From positions 1,185,001 to 1,249,000 of the forward strand of contig CM046457.1 of the NCBI GenBank assembly GCA_025506515.1: a stretch of 64,000 bases of DNA, read 5' to 3'. The notes beneath the pieces were generated by a model. It ran no database searches and was not told where the DNA came from. It saw nothing but the letters and a program-made list of their open reading frames with translations. How positions within the stretch are numbered: the first letter of the stretch is position 1; each line of letters starts with the position of its first letter. Below are positions 1-12,217 of this stretch, in pieces. A program made the translations under genes and the position numbers. The DNA is from Flaveria trinervia. Taxonomy: Eukaryota; Streptophyta; Magnoliopsida; Asterales; Asteraceae.

Positions 1-760
1 ACCAAATCCAACATCTTAGATGCAACCAGACACTCCAAAAAATATATATATAAACAAGAAGATTTTCTGGATGAACAATGAGATCGCATGTGAATGAGTG
101 ATGTGGGGTACAATTTAATAAAGCTAGTTAAAACAAGTTATTTATGAGTTATCTTCGAATGATACGCAACCACCCAATTATGATCCTCATCCCAAGTAAA
201 CATATTAGATAGCTAACCCACGATGATAATCGAGGAATGCCAGTCTATTTAAAAAAGTAACATGATTGTAAGGTAGATATAACAGTTCGAAGCCCACACT
301 ATGGCATGATTTAGAACCGCCTAGAAGGGAAACATGTGTATATCAAGTAAACAACTTTTTAAGCTTTCAAAACATTAACTTTTATGTGACAACTAACCTA
401 CCTCATGTTCTTAAAAAATCATGTCTTGATTGAAGGTTCAAGCCACCTTGTTAGTGTAGCTTTTTAGTGCAAATCATTGTGTTTAAATTAATTTGATGTG
501 TTAGTTATTTTTTACTCTAGTATGATTGTCATATGATATATTATTTGAATCGCTTGCTTTGATTTTGTGTGATACTTTCTTTTGTTGAATTTGCGTTTAC
601 ATGATGATAGCAGGTAAGTCTGATACTAACCATACTTGCTGAATTATATCTTTAAGTGTTACTAAAAAAACATAAAACCCCAACTAATCATAATTACTTG
701 TTCATTAACATAATCATCAGATTATTTAATTGTAGGAATCATGATCTTTGAGGAGAATGA
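1..760. other. AT-rich flanking DNA, no gene seen
   Basis: AT-rich sequence with stop codons in all frames and no recognisable coding similarity, LTR end, primer-binding site or RNA gene. It is the left flank of element E. The matching right flank appears at 25557-26248, so both stretches belong to the older DNA into which E inserted. Confidence 0.6.
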
Positions 761-878
761 TGATGTCATAATAATTCTGTTATGATACCTTAGAATCTCA
801 CAAATGATGGTTGAAAGCACACTAATGGTGTTCTTATGATGTCATAATAATTTTGTTATGATACCTCAGAATCTCACA
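761..878. repeat. 76-bp tandem duplication interrupted by element E
   Basis: A unit starting tgatgtcataataatt at 761 recurs at 837 with a period of 76 bp. The second copy is cut at 878 by the LTR of element E and resumes after E at about 25557 with the same words (aatgatggttgaaagcacac). The interruption therefore marks the exact E insertion point. The two copies differ by a few single-base changes. Confidence 0.8.
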
Positions 879-2157
879 TGTCACACCCCAACCTTGACGG
901 CGGAAACGTCGAGGTGTGAGAGTTAAGATCGTTCATAGCCACATAACGCTATTAATAACCCAAATATATATTAATCATAAGTTCCAATTGTACCAATACA
1001 ATCATAAGTCTCAAAGAAATTAAAAAGCATAACATAAGATGTAACAAGTCATTTTATTTCATTTATTTAACTAGGTCCATTCCTAGATGTGTAAGCTTCA
1101 AAAAGTAGAAATCAAGCTTGAGTATTTCCTGAAACATGTTAAAAATAAAAATGTCAACAATAATGTTGGTGAGATTTCTATAGTTTGTAATACATAGATA
1201 AATAAAAGATGGCAATTCATGTTGTAAGTTAGAGAACAAAGTAAACTAGGGATGTAAGACAGAATGCACAATCAAACCTTGACAAAGTTTTACAAGTCTC
1301 AAACGTTTACAAGTATATATGATTAGCTAAGTGTACTTGGATTAACCAAGTAGGCTTGTCAGGCCCATAGATCTATGACGTCGTCAGGCTAGCAATAATT
1401 AATGATTGTACATATATTCGACATTACATGGTAGCTATTAAGTTCAACTAACCACAACATACAGGTGAAAAGCCATGAGTTTACAAGAGTCAAACGTGTT
1501 TACAAGTTCAAAGTTTATAATGTAACATATTTCACCCCAAAAGTGTAAAAATATAAAAAAAGGTATAGAAATACTCATGTGATCAATAAGTATATAATTG
1601 ATGAATAATAAGAAAAAATAATAGTCTTCGTTCCAACGTAAACCTTCACGAGGTACCTAAATATATATATTTACAAGATTTTAAGTTTAGTTATAATAAG
1701 TCTAATGGTTAAACGAGAATTAGGGTTTTAATTGAATTTGGAGCTTGTCAAATAATTACATTTAACAATTGGAAGTCATTCATATTTTCTTAAAAATATA
1801 TATTTATATATTATACAAAAATATAGAAAGAACATTTTTAATAATTTAAAAGATGCTTATATAAAGTTTGGCTAAAGTTTTATACCTAAAAGAAATAATT
1901 ACGATTCAAGTAATTTAAATTGAAAAGAACGTTTGTGACCAATAATAATTTGTTAATTTTTATGTAATCCATTTAAGAATTTATTAAAAACAAACCTTGT
2001 TAAAATGTTTTATTAACTAGATATATATAAAAAATTTGCAGAAAATATTTGGTGTCCTTTAAAAAATACTTGAAGTTTATAATAATAATTTTTATATTTA
2101 TTAAAATTTTTCTGAAATTGGCTTTTAGGCTAAAAAACCTTAAAAAGAAAACATGAG

Positions 2158-2229
2158 GGTGCCCGGGTTCGAACCCGGAACCTCATGCTTAAGGGTAATG
2201 CAACTTAACCAGTGAACCAGGGTCGCGGC
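2158..2229 (-). other. tRNA-like module inside E LTR
   Basis: On the minus strand a segment of about 70 nt ends in a perfect T-arm-like hairpin containing the RNA polymerase III B-box word GGTTCGAACC (2166-2175), preceded by an A-box-like TGGTTCACTGGTTAAG. The same module sits in the LTRs of F (16739-16815) and A (30374-30446, 38186-38259). The acceptor ends do not pair, so this is not a tRNA gene. It is a tRNA-derived or tRNA-mimicking element fixed in the LTRs. Confidence 0.7.
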
Positions 2230-3095
2230 CTTGGTTTGCTTTGGTTTTAAATTCTTTTAAAACATAAATAAAACAAAATCCCAAATCCGAAGAACCCTAT
2301 TCGACAAAACCCAAAATTGAACATCAATTTGATGTTGTTACTTAGATTAATCATGTGGCTTTTGATCCCCAAGTAAAACCGAGTATATTACAGTGCTTAA
2401 TTACCCGATTTTGAGTCGATTTGGTGTTAAGAATAGCTGATGAACAACCGTGACTAGGACTGGATTTGATTGATGAGAAAATGAAAGAGGTAATCAAATT
2501 AACTTCTTGGATAGCTTCGAGTGATGATCTTGATGCAAAACCCTGTGTCAATTTTGGTTTAAATGCTCGAAAGGTGGTTTCGACGAAGTTGCAGGTTGCG
2601 AAGGAGATGATGATTCGAACTTGGTGTTTGAGTTTGTTTCAGGTGAGATTGAGATTATGATTAGTTCAGGGATAGTTAAGTGATTATTCATGTTTGATTA
2701 ATTGGATTATCATGGAGTCTTGAATGCCCAATGGTTAGAAAGTTATTGTCGAATGGTTACCGAGTGGAATCGACCCTTGTAAATCGAATTAAAACTCATC
2801 AAGTGTTCGAGACCGTTTCAGGAGATGATTAGCATCGATTAGCCATAAAGTTTGGTGGTTACGGGTCGGTTTGGGGGGTCGCCGGTCTTGGCCGGAGGTT
2901 CGCCGGAAATACAGGGGGTGAAGGGTGGGTTGGTTTAAGTTTAATGAATTTACAGTTTTGGTCCCTCAACTTTCAATCTTTATTATTTTATGTCAAAACT
3001 TCCCATTTCAAGTTTCCAAAATGACAAAACACCCCCTTGAGTTAATAAACTCCAAGTTCTAAATATTATTCTTTATTTTAAGTTTGATAACTTTT

Positions 3096-3245
3096 ATAAA
3101 ATTATTATTACTATTAATATTATTATTATTATTACTATTACTATTATATTATCATTATTATTATTTATTTATTTATTTATTATTATTATTATTGGTTTTA
3201 TTATTATTTTTATTATTATTGTTATTATGATTATTATTGTACAAT
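3096..3245. repeat. ATT-rich microsatellite in E LTR
   Basis: Imperfect (ATT)n/(TTA)n run with interruptions, in the U3 part of the LTR. The homologous run in the other E LTR copy (25225-25395) has a different length, as expected for slippage. Confidence 0.85.
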
Positions 3246-3401
3246 TTTAATACTTTAATTACTAACTTTCATAATTTAAAATTAATGCCAACAAAGAAAA
3301 ATAAACATAGATAACCCATAAGTTTCATGTATGGCAATAAAGGCCCTTACAAGAATTAACAATGCAAACTTATTAATAACCTTAAAATACATGATGTTAC
3401 A

Positions 3402-3435
3402 GTCTCCCAAACTTAAAATAATTTCGTCCCGAAAT
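3402..3435 (-). other. Element E polypurine tract and 3' untranslated end
   Basis: Next to the LTR the minus strand reads a purine-rich tract (AAGTTTGGGAGAC) preceded by the conserved tekay-type word TTTCGGGACGAAAT. This is the expected plus-strand primer site between the chromodomain stop and the 3' LTR. The same arrangement occurs at 37060-37100 in A and at 17955-17990 in F. Confidence 0.75.
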
Positions 3436-3448
3436 TAAAAAAAAAGAA

Positions 3449-4264
3449 CTAAGCGAACAAATGTGGGTATCTCTCATTCATATGATCCTCACGCTCCCAA
3501 GTGAACTCAGCTCCACACTTATTCTCCCAACGAACCTTGACGATTAGAGTAGTTGTGATTCTCGTCTTCTTCATAATATGATCCATGATTTCAACAGGTT
3601 TCTCAACAAAGTGCAATGACTCGTCGATATGGATGTCTTCCAATGGAACATGCAGATTCTCGTCGGCCAAACACTTTCTCAAATTTGAGACATGGAACAC
3701 AGGATGAACTCCACTAAGGTCGGAAGGTAGTTCCAGTTTGTAAGCCACTTTCCCAACCCGTTTTAGAATTTTGAAAGGTCCTACAAATCTGGGAGCTAGT
3801 TTACCATTCTTTCTGAAGCGAACAACACATTTCCACGGTGAAACCTTGAGAAGAACCATGTCACCAACTTGGAACTCCAACGGCTTACGACGCTTATCGG
3901 CATAACTCTTTTGTCGACTTCTTGCCACTTCAAGGTTCTTACGGATTGTGGATACTTTGTCGGTCGTTTCTTGTATGAATTCAGGACCAGTGATGAAATT
4001 TTCCCTAATGTCAGTCCAACAAATCGGAGAATGACACTTACGACCATACAAAGCCTCGAATGGTGCCATCTTGATACTCGAGTGATAACTATTGTTATAC
4101 GAAAATTCCGCGAGCGGTAAATGCGTATCCCAATCACCACCAAAGTCAAGGACACATAGCCGTACCAAATCCTCGAGGGTTTGGATTGTTCGTTCGGTTT
4201 GACCATCGGTTTGAGGATGGTAAGCCGTACTTAAATCCAATTGAGTACCCAAGAGTTCTTGCAT
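3449..4264 (-). pseudogene. Element E integrase C-terminal half with chromodomain (271 codons)
   Basis: Open frame running from the D insertion point to a stop at 3449. It holds the end of the integrase catalytic core (AYHPQTDGQTERTIQTLED, with the catalytic Glu of the DDE triad), the GPF/Y module (GPFKILKRVGKVAYKLELP, FHVSNLRKCL) and a chromodomain-like tail (KVRWENK...EFTWERED, ending YPHLFA). The tail marks a chromovirus of Tekay/Del type. In the family it steers integration to heterochromatin. The N-terminal part of the same integrase lies at 13953-14396, beyond D. The first codon of this fragment coincides with the target duplication and is not a true start. Confidence 0.9.
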
Positions 4265-6528
4265 TATGACACCCTGTATTTTTTAGGTTAGCACCGTCAA
4301 TATAGTTTTCATTACCTTAACGTTCTCTCGTAATTTATCTAATTATTTGAATAAATTATAACCTAAGTATAAACTAAAGTATATTAAATTAGAATCACTA
4401 TGCAGTGAATCAAAGTTAAGGGACCTAAAGGGCAACTTAGGAGACTTAAGGGGGACCATCATGTAATTTCCACCTAATTTTAAGCTTTAATAACCGAATT
4501 ATGCACCATCTCGACTACTTTTCCTCTCCTTTGCAACCCCTATCTTCTCTGCAACCCTAAACATCCAAGAAGCTTTCGACGGCAGCACCTCATCAAGGGC
4601 AACCGCAACCAACTCCACCTCTATTCCTCACGGCAGCCCCTTCGATAACTCTTCTCGGCAAATCTCTTTCTCTCGATAAAAAAACCGCAACCTTCGACGA
4701 TAGTCTCGTACGGTATGTATCTTTGGTATTCGTTTCGTTACAGTTTTGAGTATGGTTTCGTTCTTTACTTCGTCGGATATGCGTCGGGTTGCGATGATTG
4801 GTTTCGTGTGCGGTGGTTGGTTTCATGTGCTTCGGGTTTACAGTTGGGTGAGTCGTGGTTAGAGTTGTTGTAATTCTATTCCGTATGTGTGTTTTTGCAA
4901 TTTATGTATGTATATGTGCATGTATGTGATCTGCGATTGTATTCAAAGGTATGTTTCTATGCCTTCTTGAATGTGTGAATGTATATTTCTGCGATTTCGG
5001 TTGTGTTTCGCAGATAGTTTCATGGCTGCGTTTTGGTTGTCACGGTATGTTTATGTGTTACGTGCGGGTTATTTGAACATGCGATCTGTTGTATGCCGAT
5101 TGAAAGTCATCGGGTTATTCATCATGTTGGTTTTGCTGCTATATGTATGGATTCTTGTATATGTTCCTGCCGTGTATACGTATATAATGGGTGCATGTGT
5201 GATAGGGTGTGCTGCGATGTATGTATATGTATGTGTCCTAGTCGTATATATATGTATATAATGAGTGTGCTCTTGTTTACCTTCTGCGATGTGGATGTGT
5301 TAGTTGTGTATGAATGCATGTACATAAATAATGTGTGCTTGAGTTTGAAACATGAATGTTAGGTAGGGGGGTCCCATCCGAAAATATTTGGGTTGGAGGT
5401 TTGTTGTGCATGTGTGTGTATTGCATATATATATATATATATATATATATAAAGGATTTTATGTATTTTTTTTGTTATAAATTAGGCTATACATGAATAT
5501 TGGGTTTTCTTGTTTGTATGAGTTGTACGTGTTGATATTTGTTTGAACGTGGGAAATCTATCGTCAACCGGCATTGTACCTGAACCGAGTCGTGAAACGC
5601 AAAACCGTACATTGTTTATATTTATAATTAATAATTAACATTAATTTTCTACCAAATGAAATCCAGGTAACCCGAAATCTAATCATTGTGCTTTTGTTTA
5701 TTCGCTGATGTGCAATTAAGGTGAGTCTTCACGGCCCCTATTTTACTTTCTTTCCTTTTGGGTGGAGAAAACATGCAAACGTATTTACAAATGGGTTTAG
5801 TATTATTGATATCGCCTGTTATGTTAGTGCAAATATTCTTAAAAAGTCCTTACATTCTCGAACCATTAGTAATGTGTAGCGAGGTAATTCTGAGTAGTAC
5901 TACTGGGTTTGACAAACCCCGCCCGGGCTAGTCGCGCTAGCTTGATTGGAGGTCAAATGGGTGCGTTATTGACCTAACATTTGTCATTGTCTAGTGAGAC
6001 GTGACGGGAAGGCAACAGACATACGAACATACAAACAGTCAGCCTCGGTTCGAAACGCTAAGTAACTTGTTTATAGGCTAGCTACCTATCGATATGCTTT
6101 AATTACTTTACCATTCAAACAGTTACAAACATTTTTACCTATGATAAAACCTGTGAACTCACCAACTTTATGTTGACACACTTTAGCATGTTTTCTCAGG
6201 TAACAGGAACGCTTAAGCTTATGATGCACGATTAAGGAACGCACTCAGGACATGCATCATCAGACATATTTACTTGCATTGAATATTTTGTTTTGACTTA
6301 GCACTTATAACTTTCAGTATTGTTTACATTTCATTATTCGCTTCCGCACTGTTATTCATTTCAGTTTTATGCTTCCGCACTGATGTTTATTTCTTTTATG
6401 CTACTCTGATTTAAGTCAAACGTTTATTTTTAAATTCATTTAGTGTCGTTTGATATGACCGTGTCTGAGATCCTGGTTTTTCACACGCCTCGCGGTAAAA
6501 CCCCGCATGTGGAATTGAGGGTGTGACA
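4265..6528 (+). repeat. Element D 5' LTR
   Basis: 2264 bp. It starts TATGACACCC (TG mutated to TA; the 3' copy has TGTGACACCC) and ends GAGGGTGTGACA just before the primer site. The terminal 50 bp resemble the end of solo LTR I (59555-59605), so D and I are related families. It contains a TA microsatellite and a segment (5193-5908) that the 3' LTR lacks. Confidence 0.92.
5425..5452. repeat. (TA)n microsatellite
   Basis: Fourteen or so consecutive AT dinucleotides within the D 5' LTR. It lies in the segment deleted from the 3' LTR. Confidence 0.95.
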
Positions 6529-6530
6529 CA

Positions 6531-6545
6531 TTGGTATCAGAGCCA
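6531..6545 (+). other. Element D primer-binding site (tRNA-iMet)
   Basis: TTGGTATCAGAGCC two bases after the LTR end. This is the sequence complementary to the 3' end of plant initiator-Met tRNA, used to prime minus-strand synthesis. The match shows no mismatch over the core. Confidence 0.92.
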
Positions 6546-6678
6546 GGTTATAGAGAACTAGGATTGCATTTGCATCTAGACTATAGCCTTAGACACAACA
6601 CTAGCATTGCACAGACACTATTACTTGTTTACGACTTTTGGAAGTACATTTCATGGCATACTCGCATTACGTTACAGG

Positions 6679-7415
6679 ATGTCCACATCATCATCATCTG
6701 AACCATCGATGTCACGTATATCACCCTCGACTAGTAGAGAGACAGAGGATTCCGCTCGTCTGCCTTCAGCATCTATACCTATTTCTTCACCCCCGGAGTC
6801 TAAGAGACGCCGACTTGAGCCTACCGTTGCCGCTATGGGGCACGGGGAGCCCTTAAATGCCCATGACTCGCCTAACACCCATGATTGGGACTGGTTACCA
6901 GGATTGATTGCCCGATGGATTAGGGAGGAGAACGTGCCCTACCCTCCTACTCCTTTCACACCTGCTTCTACTCCTATCGTACCATATATTCCTCACCCGC
7001 CCGAACAATCTTTTGCCGCCTTTGTAGCTACGATGAAACGTGAGGTACGCTATATGCATCAGAAAACCGGAAGTGTTAAACCCAGTCAGAGGATCAGGCT
7101 CGGACATATAGACGCGTAGAACTTCAGAAAGAAAGCCTTGAATCCACTGACAAGTGCCATAATAGACTCGTTAAGGAATTTAAACAACTAGTGGCCCGTG
7201 TTAACACTTTAGAGGCTAGAGCCGTGGAATATGAGCAGCATCGTATTCAAGCAGTAGTGAGAATTGCGGAATTAGAGGCACATGTTGAAGCTCTAGTTGC
7301 ACAACAAGAAGAAGAGGACCCTGAGGAGGACCCTGAGGAAGACCCAGAGGAGGTTCCAAAAGATGACGAAGGAGATGCGGCATCAGTTATCTCTTCAGCT
7401 GGTGATGACACTTAA
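6679..7415 (+). pseudogene. Extra leader ORF of element D (coiled-coil, acidic tail)
   Basis: Between the primer site and gag lies a coding stretch of about 245 codons, broken by one frameshift near 7070-7120. The first part starts MSTSSSSEPSM and is rich in Ser, Pro and Arg, with a basic KRRR patch. The second part (from about 7075) is a Glu/Gln/Leu-rich heptad-like helix (QKESLE...VARVNTLEARAVEYEQ). It ends in a repeated acidic EEDPEEDPEEDPEE run and a stop at 7415. It shows no zinc knuckle, protease or RT motif, so it is not gag. Function unknown. The composition suggests a coiled-coil, possibly nucleic-acid-binding protein. The separate gag start at 7655 makes this an additional gene rather than a gag extension. 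Confidence 0.6.
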
Positions 7416-7654
7416 GCATTTTATTTCATTTCCTTAACCTAGGTGGGAAGGGTTGTTCCCATCCAACTGATATATTTTGAATTTTGATCATTTGATTTGA
7501 ATACATTGTACCTCTTACAATTTATTTTCATCGAAGATTATTATTTGATGATTGGTTGTTGTGTTTTGTGAAATGCATGATTATTTATATTGTACATTAT
7601 GATGACTATATATTATATATTTTCTCATGTTCGTGTACTGTGAATTGAAGAATC

Positions 7655-8827
7655 ATGTCTGGAAGAAGACCTGGACGCCCGAGTGGACGGGGAAACATCA
7701 ACATGACTCAAGCTGAATTGGATGCCATCATCAATGAGCGTGTAGCTGACGCGCTTGCAGCTTATGAGCAGACCCGCAATCAGAACCAGAAAACCCAGAA
7801 TCTGAATCAAGGTCCAACAGTCTGCACCTTCAAGATGTTTATGGACTGCAAGCCTCACTCTTTTAGTGGCTCTGAGGGTGCTGTCACATTGCTACGCTGG
7901 TTGGAGAAACTTGAGTCGGTTTTTGCCATGTGCAATTGTCCTGTTGGAAACCGTGTCAAGTATGCATCTGGCACATTAGAAGGACCAGCGTTAACTTGGT
8001 GGAACTCACAAGTCCAGACATTAGGACTTGAGGCTGCTAATAACCTACCATGGGATGATTTCAAGAAGCTGATGAAGGAAGAATACTGCCCGAGGAATGA
8101 AGTCCAGAAGCTGGAAGGTGAATTCTGGAATCTTAAAATGGTTGGCTCCAACATTGATGAATATACGACTCGTTCGCACGAGTTGGCTACTTTATGTCCT
8201 CAGATGGTAGACCCAGACTACAAAAGGATAGAGAGGTATATTGATGGGTTAGCTCCTCAGATTCAAGCTAGTGTCATAGCTGCGGAACCTGAGACTATTC
8301 AGCATGCTATCCGACTAGCTCACAGACTCACCGATCAGGCGGTGGCACAGGGCACTCTGCCTAAACATAGCACTACATCTGGTTCATCTGACTACAAACG
8401 AAAATGGGATAGTACCACCAGCAAGTCTTCGACCTCGAACAACCCCCAGCAACAATAAGTCAGAAAGTTTGACTCTTCTAGAAACTCCACCAACAATAAT
8501 CAGAACAACAACAACAACAATGGTCAGGGATCAAGTAACTATGTGGGCAAGTATCCAAAGTGCAACAAATGTAACTTTCATCATCATGGCCAGTGTGATC
8601 GTTTTCGTTGTCAAAGGTGTGGAAGAATGGGCCATGCTGCTAAAGACTGTAGGGGTGAACTGATGACCAGGCAACAACCTTATCAACAATGACAGGGTGA
8701 AGTGACTAGAGGTTGTTTTGAATGTGGTAAAGAGGGTCACTATAGGAAGGACTGTCCACAACTAAAGAATGGGAACATGGGTAATACTGGAAATAACAAC
8801 AATGGAAATGGAGCCAGAGGTTGAGCT
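7655..8827 (+). pseudogene. gag: Element D gag (capsid and CCHC nucleocapsid)
   Basis: Start MSGRRPGRPSGRG at 7655. Retrotransposon-gag core with LLRWLEKLESVF, ALTWWNSQV and WDDFKKLMKEEYCP (residues about 85-150), then the YIDGLAPQIQ region. A TAA at 8456 (from CAA) interrupts a Gln/Asn-rich linker. Downstream, in the same frame, two CCHC knuckles follow (CQRCGRMGHAAKDC and CFECGKEGHYRKDC), broken by TGA codons near 8691 and 8822 that look like CGA to TGA changes. Gag forms the particle and packages RNA. The frame runs without shift into protease at 8831, so the original product was a single gag-pol polyprotein. Confidence 0.9.
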
Positions 8828-8830
8828 TTC

Positions 8831-10720
8831 GTGATTGGTTTTGGCGAGGCGAGAAACGAACAAAACGTGGTTACCGGTACGTTTCCTCTGAATGACTGTT
8901 TTGCTACTGTGTTATTTGATACCGGTGTTGATAAGAGTTTTATATCTACTAAGTTTAGCAAGCTTTTAGATGTAACCTTGACTGAAATGGACGCTAGTTA
9001 TACGGTAGAACTAGCTGACGGTAAAATGATCGAGGCAACTCGTATTCTTAAAGGATGTAAATTAGAGCTATCAGGACACAAATTTGAGATAGACCTTATG
9101 CCCATTACACTTGGTAGTTTTGACGTAGTCATTGGAATGGACTGGTTGTCTAAGAACCAAACTGAGATATTTTGTCGCGAGAAGATTGTTCATGTACTAC
9201 TTCCTAGTGGTGAAGTCTTATCCGTACATGGTGAGAAAATTGGTGTCATTTCTAGCATCATTTCGTACATGAAAGCCCAGAAGTGCCTACGCAAAGGCCA
9301 TACCGCCATCTTAGCGATGATCACCGAAAAGATCACTGAAGAAAAGAAGATCGAAGATATCCCTATCGTTCGTGACTTTCCTGAAGTATTCCCTGAAGAC
9401 TTACCTGGTCTTCCACACATCGTTAAGTTGAGTTCCAGATTGATTTGGCGCCTGGAGCTGCACCGATAGCTAGAGCACCATACAGATTAGCTCCGAAGGA
9501 ATTACAAGAACTGTCTACTCAACTGCAAGAACTCCTGGATAAAGGATTCATTAAACCTATTCATCACCGTGGGGAGCCCCAGTCCTGTTTGTCAAGAAAA
9601 AGGATGGGACTTTTCGCATGTGTATTGACTATCGTGAACTGAACAAAGTGACGGTCAAGAATCGTTATCCTCTACCTCGCATTGACGATCTGTTTGACCA
9701 ACTTCAAGGGTCGAGCTTCTATTCGAAGATAGATTTGAGATCAGGGTATCATTAATTGAGAGTCCGAGAGGAGGACATATCAAAGACGACATTCAGAACT
9801 CGATATGGTCACTATGAGTTTCTGGTAATGCCATTTGGTCTGACTAATGCACCAGCGGTTTTCATGGATCTCATGAACCGAGTGTGCAAACCCTACCTGG
9901 ACAAGTTTGTCATCATTTTTATCGATGACATTTTGATTTATTCAAGGAACAAGGAGGAGCACGAGGAACACCTTAGGCTGATCTTGGAATTGCTTAAACA
10001 AGAACAGCTATATGCCAAAATTTCGAAGTGTGACTTCTGGATTCGGGAAGTCCAATTTTTGGGTCATGTAGTCAATGAGAAGGGTATACATGTTGATCGA
10101 GCAAAGATAGAAGCTATCAAGAACTGGGCTACGCCAAAGACTCCGACGGAGATACGACGATTTCTGGGATTGGCTGGATATTACCGACGATTTATCGAAG
10201 GGTTTTCGAAGATCGTCCAACCACTTACAACGTTAACACAAAAAGGCACTGCGTACAGTTGGGGTGACAAGCAGGAATCAGCATTCCAGTTCTTGAAATA
10301 GAAACTCTGCACGGCAATGATATTGTCTTTACCCGAGGGAACCGAAGATTTTGTGGTGTATTGCGATGCTTCTATTCAAGGTCTCGGTTGTGTGCTAATG
10401 CAACGCGAGAAGGTGATCGCATACGCTTCCCGACAGCTAAAGGTTCACGAGAAGAACTACACGACACACGACTTAGAGTTGGGAGCCGTTGTGTTTGCTC
10501 TCAAGATATGGAGACATTACTTGTACGGTACCAAGTGCACCATTCATACCGATCACAAGAGTCTTCAAGAGCAGAAGGAGTTGAATATGAGACAACGTAG
10601 CTGGGTCGAGTTGTTGAATGACTATGACTGTGCGATCTAGTATCATCCGGGTAAGGCTAATGTAGTAGCTGATGCCTTAAGTCGAAAGGAGACACCTAAG
10701 CCAAAGCGAGTTCGAGCATT
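8831..10720 (+). pseudogene. pol: Element D protease, reverse transcriptase and RNase H
   Basis: Protease: LFDTGVDKSF with the catalytic DTG at 8918-8926, and the flap/hydrophobic IGMDWL region about 210 nt on. A frameshift near 9420-9465 precedes RT, and another lies near 9560 (FIKP, then out of frame). The RT carries RMCIDYRELNK-like, LPRIDDLFDQLQG, IDLRSGYH, MPFGLTNAP and the catalytic F-I-D-D at 9918-9929. Stops occur at 9754, at 10299 (CAG to TAG) and at 10638. RNase H shows VYCDASIQGLGCVLMQ and TTHDLELGAVVFALK. A short in-frame deletion removes residues after HTDHKSLQ, compared with element C. Confidence 0.9.
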
Positions 10721-12183
10721 ACAACTCACCATCCACACCGGACTACCCGATAAGATATGTAATGCTCAACTTGAGGCTTTGAAGGACGAGAACCTGAAAG
10801 CAGAGTCCATGCGAGGCATGGAAAAGCAGTTAGAGATCAAGTCTGACGGAGTTCGTTATTTCATGGAACGAATATGGGTTCCTTTGTAGGGAGACCTAAG
10901 AGAGCTGGTAATGGACGAAGCTCACAAGTCACGGTATTCTATTCTTCCGGGTTCAGACAAGATGTATCACGATCTAAAAGTCCTTTACTGGTGGCCAAAC
11001 ATGAAAGCTGACATTGCCACTTACGTAAGCAGATGCTTAACCTGTTCTAAGGTTAAGGTGGAATATCAACGACCGTCTGGTTTACTACAACAACCAGAAA
11101 TTCCAGTATGGAAGTGGGAGCAGATATCTATGGACTTCATCACGAAACTGCCACGAACACCCAGCAGATGCGATACCATTTGGGTAATTGTCGATCGATT
11201 GACGAAATCCGCACACTTCTTACCAATCAGAGAGATTGATAGAATGGAGAAGTTAACATGTATTTACCTCAGAGAAATAGTCTCTCGGCACGATGTGCCA
11301 ATTTCTATCATCTCTGATCGTGATGCTCGATTTACTTCACATTTTTGGCAATCATTACAACGAGCATTGGGTACACGGCTAGACATGAGTACTGCATATC
11401 ATCCCCAAACAGATGGACATAGTGAGCGTACGATCCAGACTTTGGAAGACATGTTACACGCTTGCGTGATTGATTTCGGCAGCAGTTGGGAAACTCACTT
11501 ACCGTTGGTTGATTTTTCTTACAATAACAGTTATCACACGTCGATCAAAGCTGCTCCATTCGAGGCACTGTATGGGCGTAAGTGCCGATCACCTATTTGT
11601 TGGGTGGAAGTTGGAGAAAGTCAACTTACCGGTCCTGAACTTGTGCACGAGACAACTGAGAAGATCATACACATCCGCAACCGCATGGCAGCAGCACGTG
11701 ACCGACAGAAGAGTTATGCTGACAAACGTCGCCTACCGTTGGAATTTCAAATTGGTGACAAGGTACTTTTGAAAGTGTCACCTTGGAAGGGTGTGATTCA
11801 TTTCGGGAAACGTGGAAAACTAAGCCCTAGATACGTGGGACCGTTTGAGATTGTCAAACGGGTTGGCCCCGTAGCCTATCAGCTGAACCTACCCGAAGAA
11901 CTCAGTGAGTACACGATGTGTTCCATGTTTCAAACCTGAGGAAATGCCTTGAAGACGAGACTCTCGTCGTCCCGACGAGATACATATGGATGAACAACTA
12001 CGTTTCATTGAAGAACCGGTGGAAGTTATGGACCGAGAGATCAAAACGCTCAAACATAGTCGTATCCTTATCGTTAAAGTCCGTTGGAATTCAAAGCGTG
12101 GACCAGAGTTTACCTGGGAACGCGAGGACCAAATGAAGAAGAAGTACCCACAACTGTTCAACGATCAAACACTTACATCTTAA
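10721..12183 (+). pseudogene. pol: Element D integrase and chromodomain
   Basis: N-terminal zinc-binding region (H about 10921, HPGSDKMY-like LPGSDKMY, and C...C in SRCLTCSKVK). The catalytic core carries Asp in WEQISMDFITK, Asp in ISDRDARF and Glu in DGHSERTIQ. The GPF/Y module is GPFEIVKRVGPVAYQLNLP. A nonsense TAG lies at 10888. A frameshift near 11905 separates the integrase from the chromodomain-type tail (11986-12183; KVRWNSKRGPEFTWERED, YPQLF). The integrase joins cDNA to the chromosome, and the tail targets it. Confidence 0.9.
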
Positions 12184-12217
12184 GGTATTCATTTTGTTTT
12201 ATGATATCTTACCTTTA

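Larger units (their letters stand above)
879..3401 (-). repeat. Element E 3' LTR
   Basis: About 2.5 kb, beginning on the minus strand with TGTAACATCATG at 3401 and ending with GGTTGGGGTGTGACA at 879, the TG...CA termini of an LTR. A polypurine tract lies directly beside it at 3402, which identifies it as the 3' LTR. Its U3 part recurs nearly unchanged at 24474-25556. The end motif (gccgtcaaggttggggtg) is shared with the LTRs of A and F, so the three are related subfamilies. It contains a tRNA-like module and an ATT-rich microsatellite. Confidence 0.85.

Noticed and set aside
5033..5362. Cys/Val/Tyr-rich ORF of 109 codons in D LTR
   Set aside because: It lies in LTR noncoding DNA, is built from TGTATG-like repeats and is not kept in the deleted 3' LTR.
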